A DNA stretch of 64,000 nucleotides from Bacillota bacterium (GTDB taxonomy: Bacteria > Bacillota > Clostridia > Lachnospirales > Lachnospiraceae). The stretch spans positions 85,287-149,286 of the forward strand of contig JAEZFK010000037.1 of NCBI GenBank assembly GCA_023437715.1, given 5' to 3'. The first letter of the stretch is position 1, and every line of letters starts with the position of its first letter. Both the position numbers and the translations under genes were made by a program. Under the pieces are notes generated by a model. The model had not been told where the DNA came from, ran no database searches, and saw nothing but the letters and a program-made list of their open reading frames with translations. Positions 42,250-51,305 of the stretch are shown here, piece by piece.

Positions 42250-43734
42250 ATGGAAATATCCTATCAAAGTACCAGAGGCGGCAGGGAAAGGGTAACGGCT
42301 TCCCAGGCCATTTTAAAGGGGCTCGCAGAGGACGGCGGCCTGTTCATGCCTGAATTTATCCCACGGCTTGACAAGACCATGAAAGAGCTGTCGGAAATGA
42401 CATATCAGGAAACAGCCTATGAAGTCATGAAGCTGTTTCTTACGGATTACACGGAAGAGGAGCTGAAAAGCTGCATCAACAGGGCTTATGACGCCAAGTT
42501 TGACACCGAGGAGATCGCTCCCCTGTCAAAGGCCGACGGTTCCTATTACTTAGAGCTGTACCACGGAAGCACCATTGCATTTAAGGATATGGCCCTTTCC
42601 ATCCTTCCCCATTTAATGACCACGGCTGCCAAAAAGAACCAGGTGAAGAATAAAATTGTGATCTTAACCGCCACCTCCGGGGACACGGGAAAAGCGGCTA
42701 TGGCAGGGTTTGCCGATGTGGAGGGAACGGAGATCATCGTCTTTTATCCAAAGGATGGGGTCAGCCCTGTCCAGGAGCTACAGATGGTGACCCAGAAAGG
42801 GGAGAATACCCATGTGGCTGCCATTCACGGAAACTTTGACGATGCCCAGACAGGGGTTAAAAAGATTTTCGGTGATAAGGAATTTGCCCGGCAGCTTGAT
42901 GAAAAGGGCTTCCAGCTTTCCTCCGCCAACTCCATCAACATCGGACGACTGGTTCCCCAGGTGGTGTATTATGTATACGCTTATGGAAAACTCCTTGCAA
43001 ACGGGGAGATCACAGACGGAGAGGTCATCAATGTGACTGTGCCTACAGGCAATTTCGGCAACATCCTGGCCGCTTACTTAGCAAAGCAGATGGGAGTTCC
43101 CATGGGCAAGCTCATCTGCGCCTCCAATGAGAACAAGGTGCTTTACGATTTCTTCCGCACGGGAACCTATGACAGGAACCGGGATTTTATTCTCACCACC
43201 TCCCCGTCCATGGACATCCTCATTTCCAGCAACTTAGAGCGTCTGATCTATTTGAGCACCGGATGCGACGGAGAGGCCAATGGGGCTCTCATGAAAGAAT
43301 TAAATGAAACAGGCCGTTACACCGTAACCGCTGAAATGAAGAAGTTTATGGAAGATTTTTACGGCGGATTTGCCACAGAGGAAGAAAATAAGGCCGCCAT
43401 CCGGAAGATTTTTGAGGACACCGGCTATTTGATTGACACCCATACCGGAGTTGCGGCGGCTGTGTACGGGCAGTACCAGGCAAAAACCGGGGACGTGGCA
43501 AAGAATGTCATTGCCTCAACGGCAAGCCCCTATAAATTCTCCAGAAGCGTGATGGAAGCCATTGAGGGAGAGCAGAAGACAGAGGACGAATTCCAGGTGA
43601 TCGATCATCTGGCAGAGGTCTCCGGCGTGGCAATTCCCCAGGCGGTAGAAGAAATCCGCACCGCTGACCTTCGGCACAATACGGAATGCGATGCGGATAA
43701 GATGAAAGAAGCGGTTGTGGCTTTCTTAAGCTGA
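42250..43734 (+). CDS. thrC: Threonine synthase
   Basis: The 494-residue PLP enzyme converts O-phosphohomoserine to threonine. The PLP-binding Lys is in HGSTIAFKDMAL, the phosphate-binding loop is LTATSGDTGKAAM, and the family motifs SANSINIGRLVPQ and VPTGNFGNI are present. The length fits the longer threonine synthase class found in bacteria and yeast. CAGGAAAGG lies upstream of the ATG. It is alone here, without hom or thrB. Confidence 0.96.
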   Translation: MEISYQSTRGGRERVTASQAILKGLAEDGGLFMPEFIPRLDKTMKELSEMTYQETAYEVMKLFLTDYTEEELKSCINRAYDAKFDTEEIAPLSKADGSYYLELYHGSTIAFKDMALSILPHLMTTAAKKNQVKNKIVILTATSGDTGKAAMAGFADVEGTEIIVFYPKDGVSPVQELQMVTQKGENTHVAAIHGNFDDAQTGVKKIFGDKEFARQLDEKGFQLSSANSINIGRLVPQVVYYVYAYGKLLANGEITDGEVINVTVPTGNFGNILAAYLAKQMGVPMGKLICASNENKVLYDFFRTGTYDRNRDFILTTSPSMDILISSNLERLIYLSTGCDGEANGALMKELNETGRYTVTAEMKKFMEDFYGGFATEEENKAAIRKIFEDTGYLIDTHTGVAAAVYGQYQAKTGDVAKNVIASTASPYKFSRSVMEAIEGEQKTEDEFQVIDHLAEVSGVAIPQAVEEIRTADLRHNTECDADKMKEAVVAFLS

Positions 43735-43738
43735 TATT

Positions 43739-45079
43739 TTAATAAAGGCTCCGGTTGGCGTAACGGATCCATTTCCCGCTTAAAACCCTGGTGCTGAAAA
43801 AGATGGCCCGCACCAGCCAGTCTACGGTCATGGCGATCCAGATGCCCATAAGGCCGAGACCGAAATTCAAGCTGAATATGTAGGCAAGGACGATGCGGCA
43901 GATCCACATGGAGCAGATGGAGACCGTCATGGGGAAGCGGACGTCGTTGGCAGCCCGCAATCCGTTGGTCAGACAAAAGGCCAGAGGATGAATCAGCATG
44001 CAGCAGATGCTGTGGTAAAGCATCAGCTTAACTGCCAGGGCGCTGGTTTCCTCCGACAATTGGAACAGGCTGCAGATGGGATTTAAAAGCGGGATGATGG
44101 TCAGGTTAAGGACCAGCAGCCAGATATATGCCGTTTTTAAAAGCTTCCCCATGTATTTGCGGGCCTGCCCCACATCCCTTGCGCCGACACACTGTCCAAC
44201 CACAGTCACCATGGCAATGCCGATGGCATTGGCCGGAATGACTTCCAGGTTGCAGATGGTGCCGGCCACCGCGTTGGCGGTGATGGCTACGGTTCCGAAG
44301 CTGGCCGTTAAGCTGGACAAAAGAAGCTTCCCTAACTGAAAGATGCTGTTTTCCAGACCGTTCGGCACGCCGATGTAGAGGATCTGGCGCAGCATCTTTT
44401 TGTCCGCTTTAAGGGTAAATTCCACAGGAAGCTGATTCTGCCTGCGCAGCAGAAACAAAATAATGGCTGCCGATAAAAATCTGGAGACCAGGGTGGAGAT
44501 TCCGGCTCCGGCAACGCCCATGTGGAAGACGAAGATCAGCAGGGCGTTTAAGGCGATATGAAAGAGGTTGGCAAACAGAGAGATCATCATGGACACTCCG
44601 GAATTTCCCACCGCCCGGAAAAGGGCTGCCGCGCTGTTGTAAAAGGCCAGGAAAGGATAGGAAATGGCCGACAGATAGAAAAATGTCCTGGCATTGCTCA
44701 TAACATCCTCTTCAATGGACCCGTATATGAGCCTTAAAAGGGACTGGTTAAACAGGAGCATGGCGATCATCAGGATGATGGAAAGCCCTCCCACGGCCAG
44801 AAAGAGCTGACCCGCTGCCCTGGCTACGTTTTTTTCATCCTTTCTTCCCAGATACTGGGCGCTTACCACAGAGCCGCCGGCAGCCATGGCCCCAAAAAGG
44901 CCGATTAAAAGAATGCTGATGGTGTCCACAATGGATACGCCTGATACGGCCGCCTCCCCGCAGGAGGCCACCATAATGGTATCGGCCATTCCCATGGTAA
45001 CGGCCAGAATCTGTTCGATGACCAGCGGAAAAATCAGCCTGCGCAGCTGCCTGTTTGAAAAAATAGGTACTTCCTGCAT
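43739..45079 (-). CDS. MATE family efflux transporter (second copy)
   Basis: Start at 45079, 446 residues with about 12 membrane segments. PLVIEQILAVTMG, VSAQYLGRKDEKN and NAIGIAMVTVVGQCVGARD match the MATE protein at 4351-5673, with the same motif spacing, so the two are paralogues in one window. It exports an unknown cationic compound. It is convergent with thrC with only 4 bp between stops and no obvious terminator. Confidence 0.92.
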   Translation of the reverse strand: MQEVPIFSNRQLRRLIFPLVIEQILAVTMGMADTIMVASCGEAAVSGVSIVDTISILLIGLFGAMAAGGSVVSAQYLGRKDEKNVARAAGQLFLAVGGLSIILMIAMLLFNQSLLRLIYGSIEEDVMSNARTFFYLSAISYPFLAFYNSAAALFRAVGNSGVSMMISLFANLFHIALNALLIFVFHMGVAGAGISTLVSRFLSAAIILFLLRRQNQLPVEFTLKADKKMLRQILYIGVPNGLENSIFQLGKLLLSSLTASFGTVAITANAVAGTICNLEVIPANAIGIAMVTVVGQCVGARDVGQARKYMGKLLKTAYIWLLVLNLTIIPLLNPICSLFQLSEETSALAVKLMLYHSICCMLIHPLAFCLTNGLRAANDVRFPMTVSICSMWICRIVLAYIFSLNFGLGLMGIWIAMTVDWLVRAIFFSTRVLSGKWIRYANRSLY

Positions 45080-45130
45080 AAATGTTCTCCGTTCTTTTCC
45101 TGTATTTAAAATGATATATCCAATGTATCC

Positions 45131-45159
45131 ATTATAGAGCATTATGCCTATGAAAGCAA
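45131..45159 (-). promoter_or_regulatory. Promoter of the second MATE gene
   Basis: Minus strand TTGCTT (45159-45154), 17 bp and TATAAT (45136-45131). Confidence 0.6.
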
Positions 45160-45202
45160 AATGTAACTTTGTTATAAAATAAACAATATGGAAAAATTAT
45201 TC

Positions 45203-45231
45203 TTTTCAAATAATGTAAAATAGTATATAAT
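45203..45231 (+). promoter_or_regulatory. Putative promoter of fba
   Basis: TTTTCA (45203-45208), 17 bp and a perfect TATAAT (45226-45231) in an AT-rich region 43 bp before the ATG. Confidence 0.55.
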
Positions 45232-45273
45232 AAAAAAATGGTAAATTAAAAAAACAATATGGAGGTTTGTGAT

Positions 45274-46137
45274 ATGTTAGTTTCAGCAAAAGAAATGCTT
45301 GAAAAAGCAAGAGACGGAAAGTACGCAGTTGGACAGTTCAACATCAACAACCTTGAGTGGACGAAAGCTGTTTTACAGACGGCACAAGAGCTGAACTCCC
45401 CGGTTATTCTGGGTGTTTCCGAAGGCGCTGGCAAATACATGACAGGCTATAAGACCGTATCCGCTATGGTTAAGGCCATGATCGATGAATTAAAAATCAC
45501 CGTTCCTGTAGCACTTCATCTGGATCACGGCTCCTATGACGGCTGCTATAAATGTATTGAGGCCGGATTCTCCTCCATCATGTTCGACGGTTCCCATTAT
45601 CCAATCGCTGAAAATGTGGAAAAGACAACAGAACTGGTTAAGGTTTGCGGAGAAAAGGGAATTTCCTTAGAGGCTGAGGTAGGTTCCATCGGCGGCGAGG
45701 AAGATGGCGTTGTAGGCATGGGCGAATGCGCTGATCCTGATGAGTGCAAGCAGGTAGCTGATTTAGGCGTTACCATGCTGGCAGCAGGAATCGGCAACAT
45801 CCACGGAAAATATCCGGCAAACTGGGCCGGCTTAAGCTTTGAGACTCTGGCTGCAATAAAGGACAAAGTAGGGGACATGCCTCTGGTGCTTCACGGCGGT
45901 ACAGGCATCCCGGCTGACCAGATCCAGAAGGCCATCAGCCTTGGCGTTGCAAAGATTAATGTAAATACGGAGTGCCAGCTTTCCTTTGCGGAAGCTACCC
46001 GCAAGTACATTGAAGCAGGCAAGGATTTAGAGGGCAAGGGATTTGATCCCCGTAAGCTTCTTGCTCCTGGTACCGATGCTATTAAAGCCACTGTTAAGGA
46101 GAAGATGGAGCTGTTCGGTTCCGTTGGAAAGGCTTAA
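45274..46137 (+). CDS. fba: Class II fructose-1,6-bisphosphate aldolase
   Basis: The start is ATG 45274, with GGAGG 8 bases upstream; an in-frame ATG at 45259 would leave GGAGG inside the gene. The 287-residue Zn enzyme cleaves fructose bisphosphate in glycolysis. Motifs include VGQFNINNLEW, HLDHGSYDGC with the catalytic Asp and Zn His, SLEAEVGSIGGEEDG, AAGIGNIHGKYP, LHGGTGIP and KINVNTECQ. It is preceded by a strong -10 and is probably highly expressed. Confidence 0.95.
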   Translation: MLVSAKEMLEKARDGKYAVGQFNINNLEWTKAVLQTAQELNSPVILGVSEGAGKYMTGYKTVSAMVKAMIDELKITVPVALHLDHGSYDGCYKCIEAGFSSIMFDGSHYPIAENVEKTTELVKVCGEKGISLEAEVGSIGGEEDGVVGMGECADPDECKQVADLGVTMLAAGIGNIHGKYPANWAGLSFETLAAIKDKVGDMPLVLHGGTGIPADQIQKAISLGVAKINVNTECQLSFAEATRKYIEAGKDLEGKGFDPRKLLAPGTDAIKATVKEKMELFGSVGKA

Positions 46138-46162
46138 AGAAATAAGATTTTAAAAAAAGTAC

Positions 46163-46191
46163 TTGATTTTTTTGAGAAAATGGTTTATTTT
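46163..46191 (+). promoter_or_regulatory. Putative promoter of glnA
   Basis: TTGATT (46163-46168), 17 bp and TATTTT (46186-46191). Transcription would start near 46198, giving a leader of about 130 bases. Confidence 0.45.
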
Positions 46192-46202
46192 AATTAGGAA
46201 CG

Positions 46203-46251
46203 ATGGCGTTCTCCTTAACGGGAGGGCGCCATTTCTGATATATGCGCATAT
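46203..46251 (+). promoter_or_regulatory. glnA leader hairpin and perfect palindrome
   Basis: ATGGCGTTCTCC (46203-46214) pairs with GGAGGGCGCCAT (46221-46232) including two G-U pairs. It is followed by the perfect 12-bp palindrome ATATGCGCATAT (46240-46251). The hairpin has only a short TTT after it. It could be the fba terminator or a leader control element for glnA. Confidence 0.5.
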
Positions 46252-46327
46252 CAGATATTGAGGAGATTGACAGGCAATTTGACCCGGTGACATGAAGCAG
46301 GGATTCATAGGAGAGGATGGAAAATTT

Positions 46328-48445
46328 ATGAGCGAGATTATGAACGTAGCCGAACTGTTCGGTAAAAACGTATTTAATGAAACCGTGATGAGAGAGCGTT
46401 TGCCAAAGTCTGTTTTTAAGAAGTTAAAGAAAACAATTGAGGATGGAACAGAGCTGGACCCTTCCATCGCTGACGTGGTTGCACATGCGATGAAGGACTG
46501 GGCCATTGAGAGAGGGGCCACCCACTATACTCACTGGTTTCAGCCGCTGACCGGCATTACTGCTGAAAAGCACGATTCCTTTATTTCAGCCCCCACATCC
46601 GAAGGCAAGGTGATCATGGAATTTTCCGGCAAGGAGCTGGTAAAGGGCGAGCCGGATGCTTCCTCTTTCCCGTCAGGAGGCTTAAGAGCTACCTTTGAGG
46701 CCAGAGGCTATACAGCCTGGGACTGCACCTCCCCGGCCTTTTTAAGAGAAGACGCCATCGGCGTGACCCTTTGCATCCCTACGGCGTTCTGCTCCTACAC
46801 AGGAGAAGCTCTTGACAAAAAGACTCCTCTCTTAAGGTCCATGGAAGCTGTTGACGAGCAGGCCTTAAGAATCTTAAGATTATTCGGAAACGCAACCGCG
46901 AAGAGAGTTATTCCATCGGTAGGCCCGGAGCAGGAATATTTCCTGGTTGACCATGAAAAATATTTACAGAGAAAAGACTTAATCTATGCTGGACGTACCT
47001 TATTCGGAGCAATGCCTCCCAAGGGACAGGAAATGGAAGACCATTATTTCGGCTCCATCCGCGAGAGGATCGCGGCTTACATGAAAGAAGTGAATGAGGA
47101 ACTCTGGAAGCTGGGCGTTCCTGCAAAGACTCAGCATAACGAGGTGGCTCCCGCACAGCACGAGCTGGCTCCCATCTATGAGCAGGCCAATGTGGCAGTG
47201 GATCATAACCAGCTTGTTATGGAAACCTTAAAGAAGGTGGCAGGCCGTCACGGTCTTAACTGTCTGCTTCATGAGAAGCCCTTTGCAGGCGTAAACGGTT
47301 CCGGTAAGCACAACAACTGGTCCCTGACTGCAGACGACGGAAGCAACTTATTAAATCCGGGAGAAACTCCTCATGAGAACATTCAGTTCCTGCTGGTTCT
47401 CTCCTGCATCTTAAAAGCCGTTGACAAGCATGCAGACTTACTCCGTGAGTCCGCAGCTGATGTGGGAAATGACCACAGGCTGGGTGCAAACGAAGCGCCT
47501 CCTGCCATTATCTCCGTATTCATCGGTGAGCAGTTAGAGGACGTGGTAGACCAGCTTTGCAGCACCGGAGAAGCCACAAGCTCAAAGCCCGGCGGCACCT
47601 TAAAGACCGGTGTACGGACGCTTCCTGACTTATTCAAGGATGCAACGGACAGAAACAGGACCTCACCCTTTGCTTTCACAGGCAATAAGTTTGAGTTCCG
47701 CATGGTAGGTTCTTCGGATTCTATTTCTTCACCGAACGTTGTTCTCAATACCATTACCGCAGAGGCTTTTAAGGAAGCGGCTGATATTTTAGAGAAAGCG
47801 GAAGATTTCGATACAGCGGTTCATGACATAATCAAGGAGCAGCTGACCGCCCACAGAAGAGTAATCTTCAACGGAAACGGCTATTCCGACGCCTGGGTGG
47901 AAGAGGCAGAGAGAAGAGGGCTTCCGAACATCAAGTCCATGGTAGATGCCATTCCGGCCCTGATCACAGAAGCTTCCATCAAGATGTTTGAGGAATTTAA
48001 GGTGTTTACAAAGGCAGAGCTGGAATCCCGTGTGGAAATCGAGTACGAGACCTACAGCAAGGCCATCAATATTGAAGCAAGAGCAATGATTGACATGGCA
48101 GGAAAGCAGATCATCCCGGCTGTGGTGAAATACACCACCCTGCTGGCTGATTCCCTGGGAAAAGTCAAGTCAGCATGCCCGGCCGCTGATACCAGCGTAC
48201 AGGAAGAGCTTCTCACAGAGGTCAGCGCATATCTTTCCGATATGAAAGTAGCCTTATCCAATCTGACGGAAGTCACTGAAAAGTGCGCCTCCATCAGCGG
48301 AAATAAGGAGCAGGCTGCCGCCTACCGCGATATGGTAGTGCCCGCCATGAATGCCCTCCGTGCTCCTGCCGACAAGCTGGAAATGATCGTAGACAAGGAA
48401 CTGTGGCCGATGCCCAGCTACGGAGATTTAATATTTGAAGTTTAA
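46328..48445 (+). CDS. glnA: Glutamine synthetase type III
   Basis: The start at ATG 46328 fits the family N-terminus (MSEIMNVAELFGKNVFNETVMRERLP) and gives 705 residues, the length of the large type III enzymes (GlnN) and much longer than type I. It ligates ammonia to glutamate. Key motifs are HYTHWFQPLTG, GLRATFEARGYTAWD, GPEQEYFLVD, PAQHELAPIYE, and the ATP site HEKPFAGVNGSGKHNNWSL. It is followed by a strong terminator and seems monocistronic. Confidence 0.95.
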   Translation: MSEIMNVAELFGKNVFNETVMRERLPKSVFKKLKKTIEDGTELDPSIADVVAHAMKDWAIERGATHYTHWFQPLTGITAEKHDSFISAPTSEGKVIMEFSGKELVKGEPDASSFPSGGLRATFEARGYTAWDCTSPAFLREDAIGVTLCIPTAFCSYTGEALDKKTPLLRSMEAVDEQALRILRLFGNATAKRVIPSVGPEQEYFLVDHEKYLQRKDLIYAGRTLFGAMPPKGQEMEDHYFGSIRERIAAYMKEVNEELWKLGVPAKTQHNEVAPAQHELAPIYEQANVAVDHNQLVMETLKKVAGRHGLNCLLHEKPFAGVNGSGKHNNWSLTADDGSNLLNPGETPHENIQFLLVLSCILKAVDKHADLLRESAADVGNDHRLGANEAPPAIISVFIGEQLEDVVDQLCSTGEATSSKPGGTLKTGVRTLPDLFKDATDRNRTSPFAFTGNKFEFRMVGSSDSISSPNVVLNTITAEAFKEAADILEKAEDFDTAVHDIIKEQLTAHRRVIFNGNGYSDAWVEEAERRGLPNIKSMVDAIPALITEASIKMFEEFKVFTKAELESRVEIEYETYSKAINIEARAMIDMAGKQIIPAVVKYTTLLADSLGKVKSACPAADTSVQEELLTEVSAYLSDMKVALSNLTEVTEKCASISGNKEQAAAYRDMVVPAMNALRAPADKLEMIVDKELWPMPSYGDLIFEV

Positions 48446-48457
48446 TGTGTTGTTTGG

Positions 48458-48503
48458 AAGGAAGAGCCCGGAAAAAGCAAGTATTTCCGGGCTCTTCCTT
48501 TTT
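48458..48503 (+). terminator. Intrinsic terminator of glnA
   Basis: A 17-bp perfect stem (48458-48474 with 48484-48500; core GAGCCCGG/CCGGGCTC) is followed by Ts. Confidence 0.95.
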
Positions 48504-48576
48504 GCTGCCGGACATGCTAAAATAGAAAATATAAAACAGCAAAGAAAAAAGTAAGGAAGGCAGAAAGCAGAAAATT

Positions 48577-49605
48577 ATGGATACCATGTCATACGTAATA
48601 TCATTTTTAGAAAAAATCGTAAACATCCCAAGCCCCAGCGGCTACACCCGGGAGGTTTTAAAAGAAGTGGAAGAGGAAGCCTCAAGGCTGGGCTATACCT
48701 CCTTTTATAACCGGAAAGGCGGCCTCATCATTGAGGTCCCAGGAAAGAAAAAGGAAGTTCTGGGCTTATCCGCCCACGTGGATACCTTAGGGGCCATGGT
48801 CCGTTCCATCACTCCTAAGGGAATGCTGACCATGGTTCCTGTGGGCGGCTTTATGATGGAGACCGTGGAAGGCATGTACTGCAAAATACATACCAGAACC
48901 GGAAAAACCTATACAGGAACCATTCTGACCAAGGAGCCGTCGGTCCACACCTATGACGATGCCAGGACCCTGGAACGGAAAGCCAAAAACATGGAGGTCC
49001 GCCTGGATGAGGTGGTGGACAGCGCCGATGACGTGAGAAAGCTGGAAATCTCCTCCGGCGATTACATCAGCTTTGATCCCATGTTCGTCCATACGGAAAG
49101 CGGATTTATCAAATCCCGCCATCTGGATGACAAGGCTTCTGTGGCCGTGCTCATGGGCGTGCTGAGAGACATTTCCCAGTCCGGAAAGATGCCGGAGCGG
49201 ACCCTTAAAATCGTTATCAGCAATTATGAAGAGGTGGGCTTTGGAGCCAGCTGGATTCCGGAAGACATTGAGGAATTTATTGCCGTTGATATGGGAGCAC
49301 TGGGAGATGACTTGACGGGAGACGAAAGAAAGGTATCCATCTGTGCCCTGGATTCCTCCGGTCCCTATGATTATGAAATGACAAGCCGCCTCATTGCCGT
49401 TGCAAAGGAGAAGAATCTGGATTATGCGGTGGATGTATTCCCCCATTACGGCTCTGATGTGGGAGCCGCCATCCGGGGCGGACATAACATCCGGGGTGCT
49501 CTCATCGGACAGGGGGTGCATGCGTCCCACGGAACAGAAAGGACCCATGTGAAAGGGCTGGAACAGACCTTAAAGCTGATTGAAGGGTATATTGAACTGA
49601 AATAA
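48577..49605 (+). CDS. M42 family metallo-aminopeptidase
   Basis: The 342-residue enzyme is of the co-catalytic dizinc M42 family (FrvX/PepA-like tetrahedral aminopeptidases). Metal and catalytic residues are visible in LSAHVDTLG, SRHLDDKASVA, NYEEVGFG (general base and metal Glu), AVDMGALGDD and HASHGTERTH. An inserted PDZ-like domain lies at residues about 80-150. It probably finishes degradation of cytosolic peptides. It is followed by a bidirectional terminator shared with hsp20. Confidence 0.93.
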   Translation: MDTMSYVISFLEKIVNIPSPSGYTREVLKEVEEEASRLGYTSFYNRKGGLIIEVPGKKKEVLGLSAHVDTLGAMVRSITPKGMLTMVPVGGFMMETVEGMYCKIHTRTGKTYTGTILTKEPSVHTYDDARTLERKAKNMEVRLDEVVDSADDVRKLEISSGDYISFDPMFVHTESGFIKSRHLDDKASVAVLMGVLRDISQSGKMPERTLKIVISNYEEVGFGASWIPEDIEEFIAVDMGALGDDLTGDERKVSICALDSSGPYDYEMTSRLIAVAKEKNLDYAVDVFPHYGSDVGAAIRGGHNIRGALIGQGVHASHGTERTHVKGLEQTLKLIEGYIELK

Positions 49606-49611
49606 TACAAA

Positions 49612-49655
49612 AAACAGGGGCGCCCCACTCATTTCGCGGCGCCCCCGTTCTTTTT
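49612..49655. terminator. Bidirectional intrinsic terminator
   Basis: GGGGCGCC (49617-49624) pairs with GGCGCCCC (49638-49645), extended by AAC/GTT, with A- and T-runs on the two sides. It serves the M42 gene and the convergent hsp20 gene. Confidence 0.9.
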
Positions 49656-49664
49656 GCTCTCATT

Positions 49665-50114
49665 TTAGCCTTCAATGGAAATATAATTATTCTGCGGAAT
49701 CTCTTTTGCTTCCACCTTTGGAATTGACAGCTTCAGGATACCATTTTCAAACTTTCCATGGATATCCTGTTCTTTCACATTTTCTCCCACGTAGAAGCTG
49801 CGGCTCATGCTGCCCGCATACCGCTCCCGGCGGATGTAGCGGCCTTCCTTGTCCTTTTCCTCTTTATCCAGTCCCTTTGATGCGGAAATGATCAGGTAAC
49901 CGTCAGAGAGCTGGGCATTTATTTCCTCTTTCTTAAAGCCAGGAAGGTCTATGTCCACTTCGTAGCCGTTTTCTGTTTCCCTGACATCGGTCTTCATCAG
50001 ATTCTTTCCATGCTTTCCGTAGAGAGGATTCCTCTCACCGAAAAACGGCCGGTCAAAGGGGAAATCTTTCCAATCATCAAATAAGTTTTCTCCAAAAATA
50101 CTAGGCAACATCAT
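49665..50114 (-). CDS. Hsp20/alpha-crystallin small heat shock protein
   Basis: This 149-residue holdase has a short N-terminal arm (LPSIFGENLFDDW), the alpha-crystallin domain (KTDVRETENGYEVDIDLPGF, then YAGSMSRSFYVGENV) and the conserved end ENGILKLSIPK. A C-terminal IxI-like tail (NYISIEG) follows. It would bind unfolding proteins and pass them to ClpB/DnaK. AAAGGAG precedes the ATG. The promoter is flanked by a 9-bp inverted repeat (50138-50146 and 50188-50196). Confidence 0.95.
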   Translation of the reverse strand: MMLPSIFGENLFDDWKDFPFDRPFFGERNPLYGKHGKNLMKTDVRETENGYEVDIDLPGFKKEEINAQLSDGYLIISASKGLDKEEKDKEGRYIRRERYAGSMSRSFYVGENVKEQDIHGKFENGILKLSIPKVEAKEIPQNNYISIEG

Positions 50115-50166
50115 AAGTCATATCTCCTTTCCTCTTACTTGACTTTGTTTTATTTGTTCTATATGT

Positions 50167-50195
50167 AATATAACACTAGGCATTTTAAAAGTCAA
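50167..50195 (-). promoter_or_regulatory. Promoter of hsp20
   Basis: Minus strand TTGACT (50195-50190), 17 bp and TATATT (50172-50167). CTTGACTTT at 50138-50146 and AAAGTCAAG at 50188-50196 form an inverted repeat with 50-bp spacing that overlaps the -35 element. Confidence 0.65.
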
Positions 50196-50222
50196 GAAGG
50201 AGGATGAGATTTTATAAAAAAT

Positions 50223-51092
50223 TTATATTTTTTCCCGGAATACAAAGTTTTTTATTGCCCAGGCAACGCCGTCCTCTGCATTGGATTTTGTGCGGTATTT
50301 TGCGGCGTCCAGAATACATGGCATGGAGTTTTCCATGGCCACGGTCCAGCCGAATTCAGGAGTGAACATGGATAAATCGTTGTCGCTGTCCCCTAAGACC
50401 ATTACATCGTTAAGTGAGATGCCTTTACGCTCCGCATAGGCTTTCAGGGCAGGCCCCTTCTGTGCGCCATAGTTGGTCAGCTCAATATTGGTGGGAAAAG
50501 AGGAAGCGGCCGCAAGGTCCTGACAGACAGAAAATGCTTCTTTCAGGGTGATCACCTTGTCAACCGGAAGTCCGTTGCCGCAGATTTTAAAGATGGTTTC
50601 CGTTTGGGGAAGATCCCTTAAGGAATTGATAAAGGCTGTGCCCTCGATCCGCTTCATGGCGGCAGCCTCCAGTTCCCTGGAATCGGCGGAAGAACCGGCC
50701 TTGTTTTTTAAAAAGGAGTATACTTCTTTCATCTTTTCCTCTCTGGGAGCGGTGGAATATCGCCTGCCGGAGGTCAGGATATCCATGTAAACCTGGTGCT
50801 CTGTCATGATTTTTTCAATATCCAGAAGATTCCTGGCGGTGAGGGGGATTTCCGTCTGTATTTCCCCCAAATGGTCATAAACGACGGCTCCGCTCAGACA
50901 GATGTAGCCGCATCGTATGCCGCAGCCGTCCATAATATCCTTTGCATCCAGGTAATCCCTTCCGCTGCAGATTAAAAATTCTATGCCTTCATCGGCCAGA
51001 CGGCGGATGACGTCGATGCTGGCCGGAGTAATATTTCCCCGGGGGTCTAAAAGGGTGCCGTCCATATCGGAGGCAATCAGTTTAATGCTCAT
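50223..51092 (-). CDS. Cof-type HAD family hydrolase
   Basis: The 289-residue protein has the HAD motifs: the nucleophile Asp pair in ASDMDGTLLD, motif II Ser/Thr in FLICSGRD, the Lys in GAQKGPALKAYAE, and VLGDSDNDLSMF. It has the large C2-type cap typical of Cof/YbiV sugar phosphatases. It probably dephosphorylates a sugar phosphate or similar metabolite; the substrate is not readable. A GGAG lies upstream of the ATG at 51092. Confidence 0.92.
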   Translation of the reverse strand: MSIKLIASDMDGTLLDPRGNITPASIDVIRRLADEGIEFLICSGRDYLDAKDIMDGCGIRCGYICLSGAVVYDHLGEIQTEIPLTARNLLDIEKIMTEHQVYMDILTSGRRYSTAPREEKMKEVYSFLKNKAGSSADSRELEAAAMKRIEGTAFINSLRDLPQTETIFKICGNGLPVDKVITLKEAFSVCQDLAAASSFPTNIELTNYGAQKGPALKAYAERKGISLNDVMVLGDSDNDLSMFTPEFGWTVAMENSMPCILDAAKYRTKSNAEDGVAWAIKNFVFREKI

Positions 51093-51260
51093 GGTAAATA
51101 ATCTCCTTCGTAATAATAAAATATTCTTGTTATATTAAGCTTATCCCACTTTCTCCGATTCGTCAATAAAATGGGCGGCAGCTCCGCAAGGGAAACGGTC
51201 GAACAGGAACAATAATTTCTTTCGAAATAATGAATATTGTGGAATGTTCTGTCGCTTTTA

Positions 51261-51269
51261 TGGTATAAT
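51261..51269 (+). promoter_or_regulatory. Extended -10 promoter of the surface glycan cluster
   Basis: TGGTATAAT fits the extended -10 form TGnTATAAT; no good -35 is seen. It lies 37 bp before the chosen glycosyltransferase start and may serve the genes to licD. Confidence 0.55.
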
Positions 51270-51305
51270 CATAGCCAGACTATGAAACGATCTTGAGGAA
51301 TGAAT

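Noticed and set aside
48787..49548. Minus-strand frame (253 codons) opposite the M42 peptidase
   Set aside because: The plus-strand peptidase has all metal ligands; the antisense product is His/Gly-rich shadow sequence.
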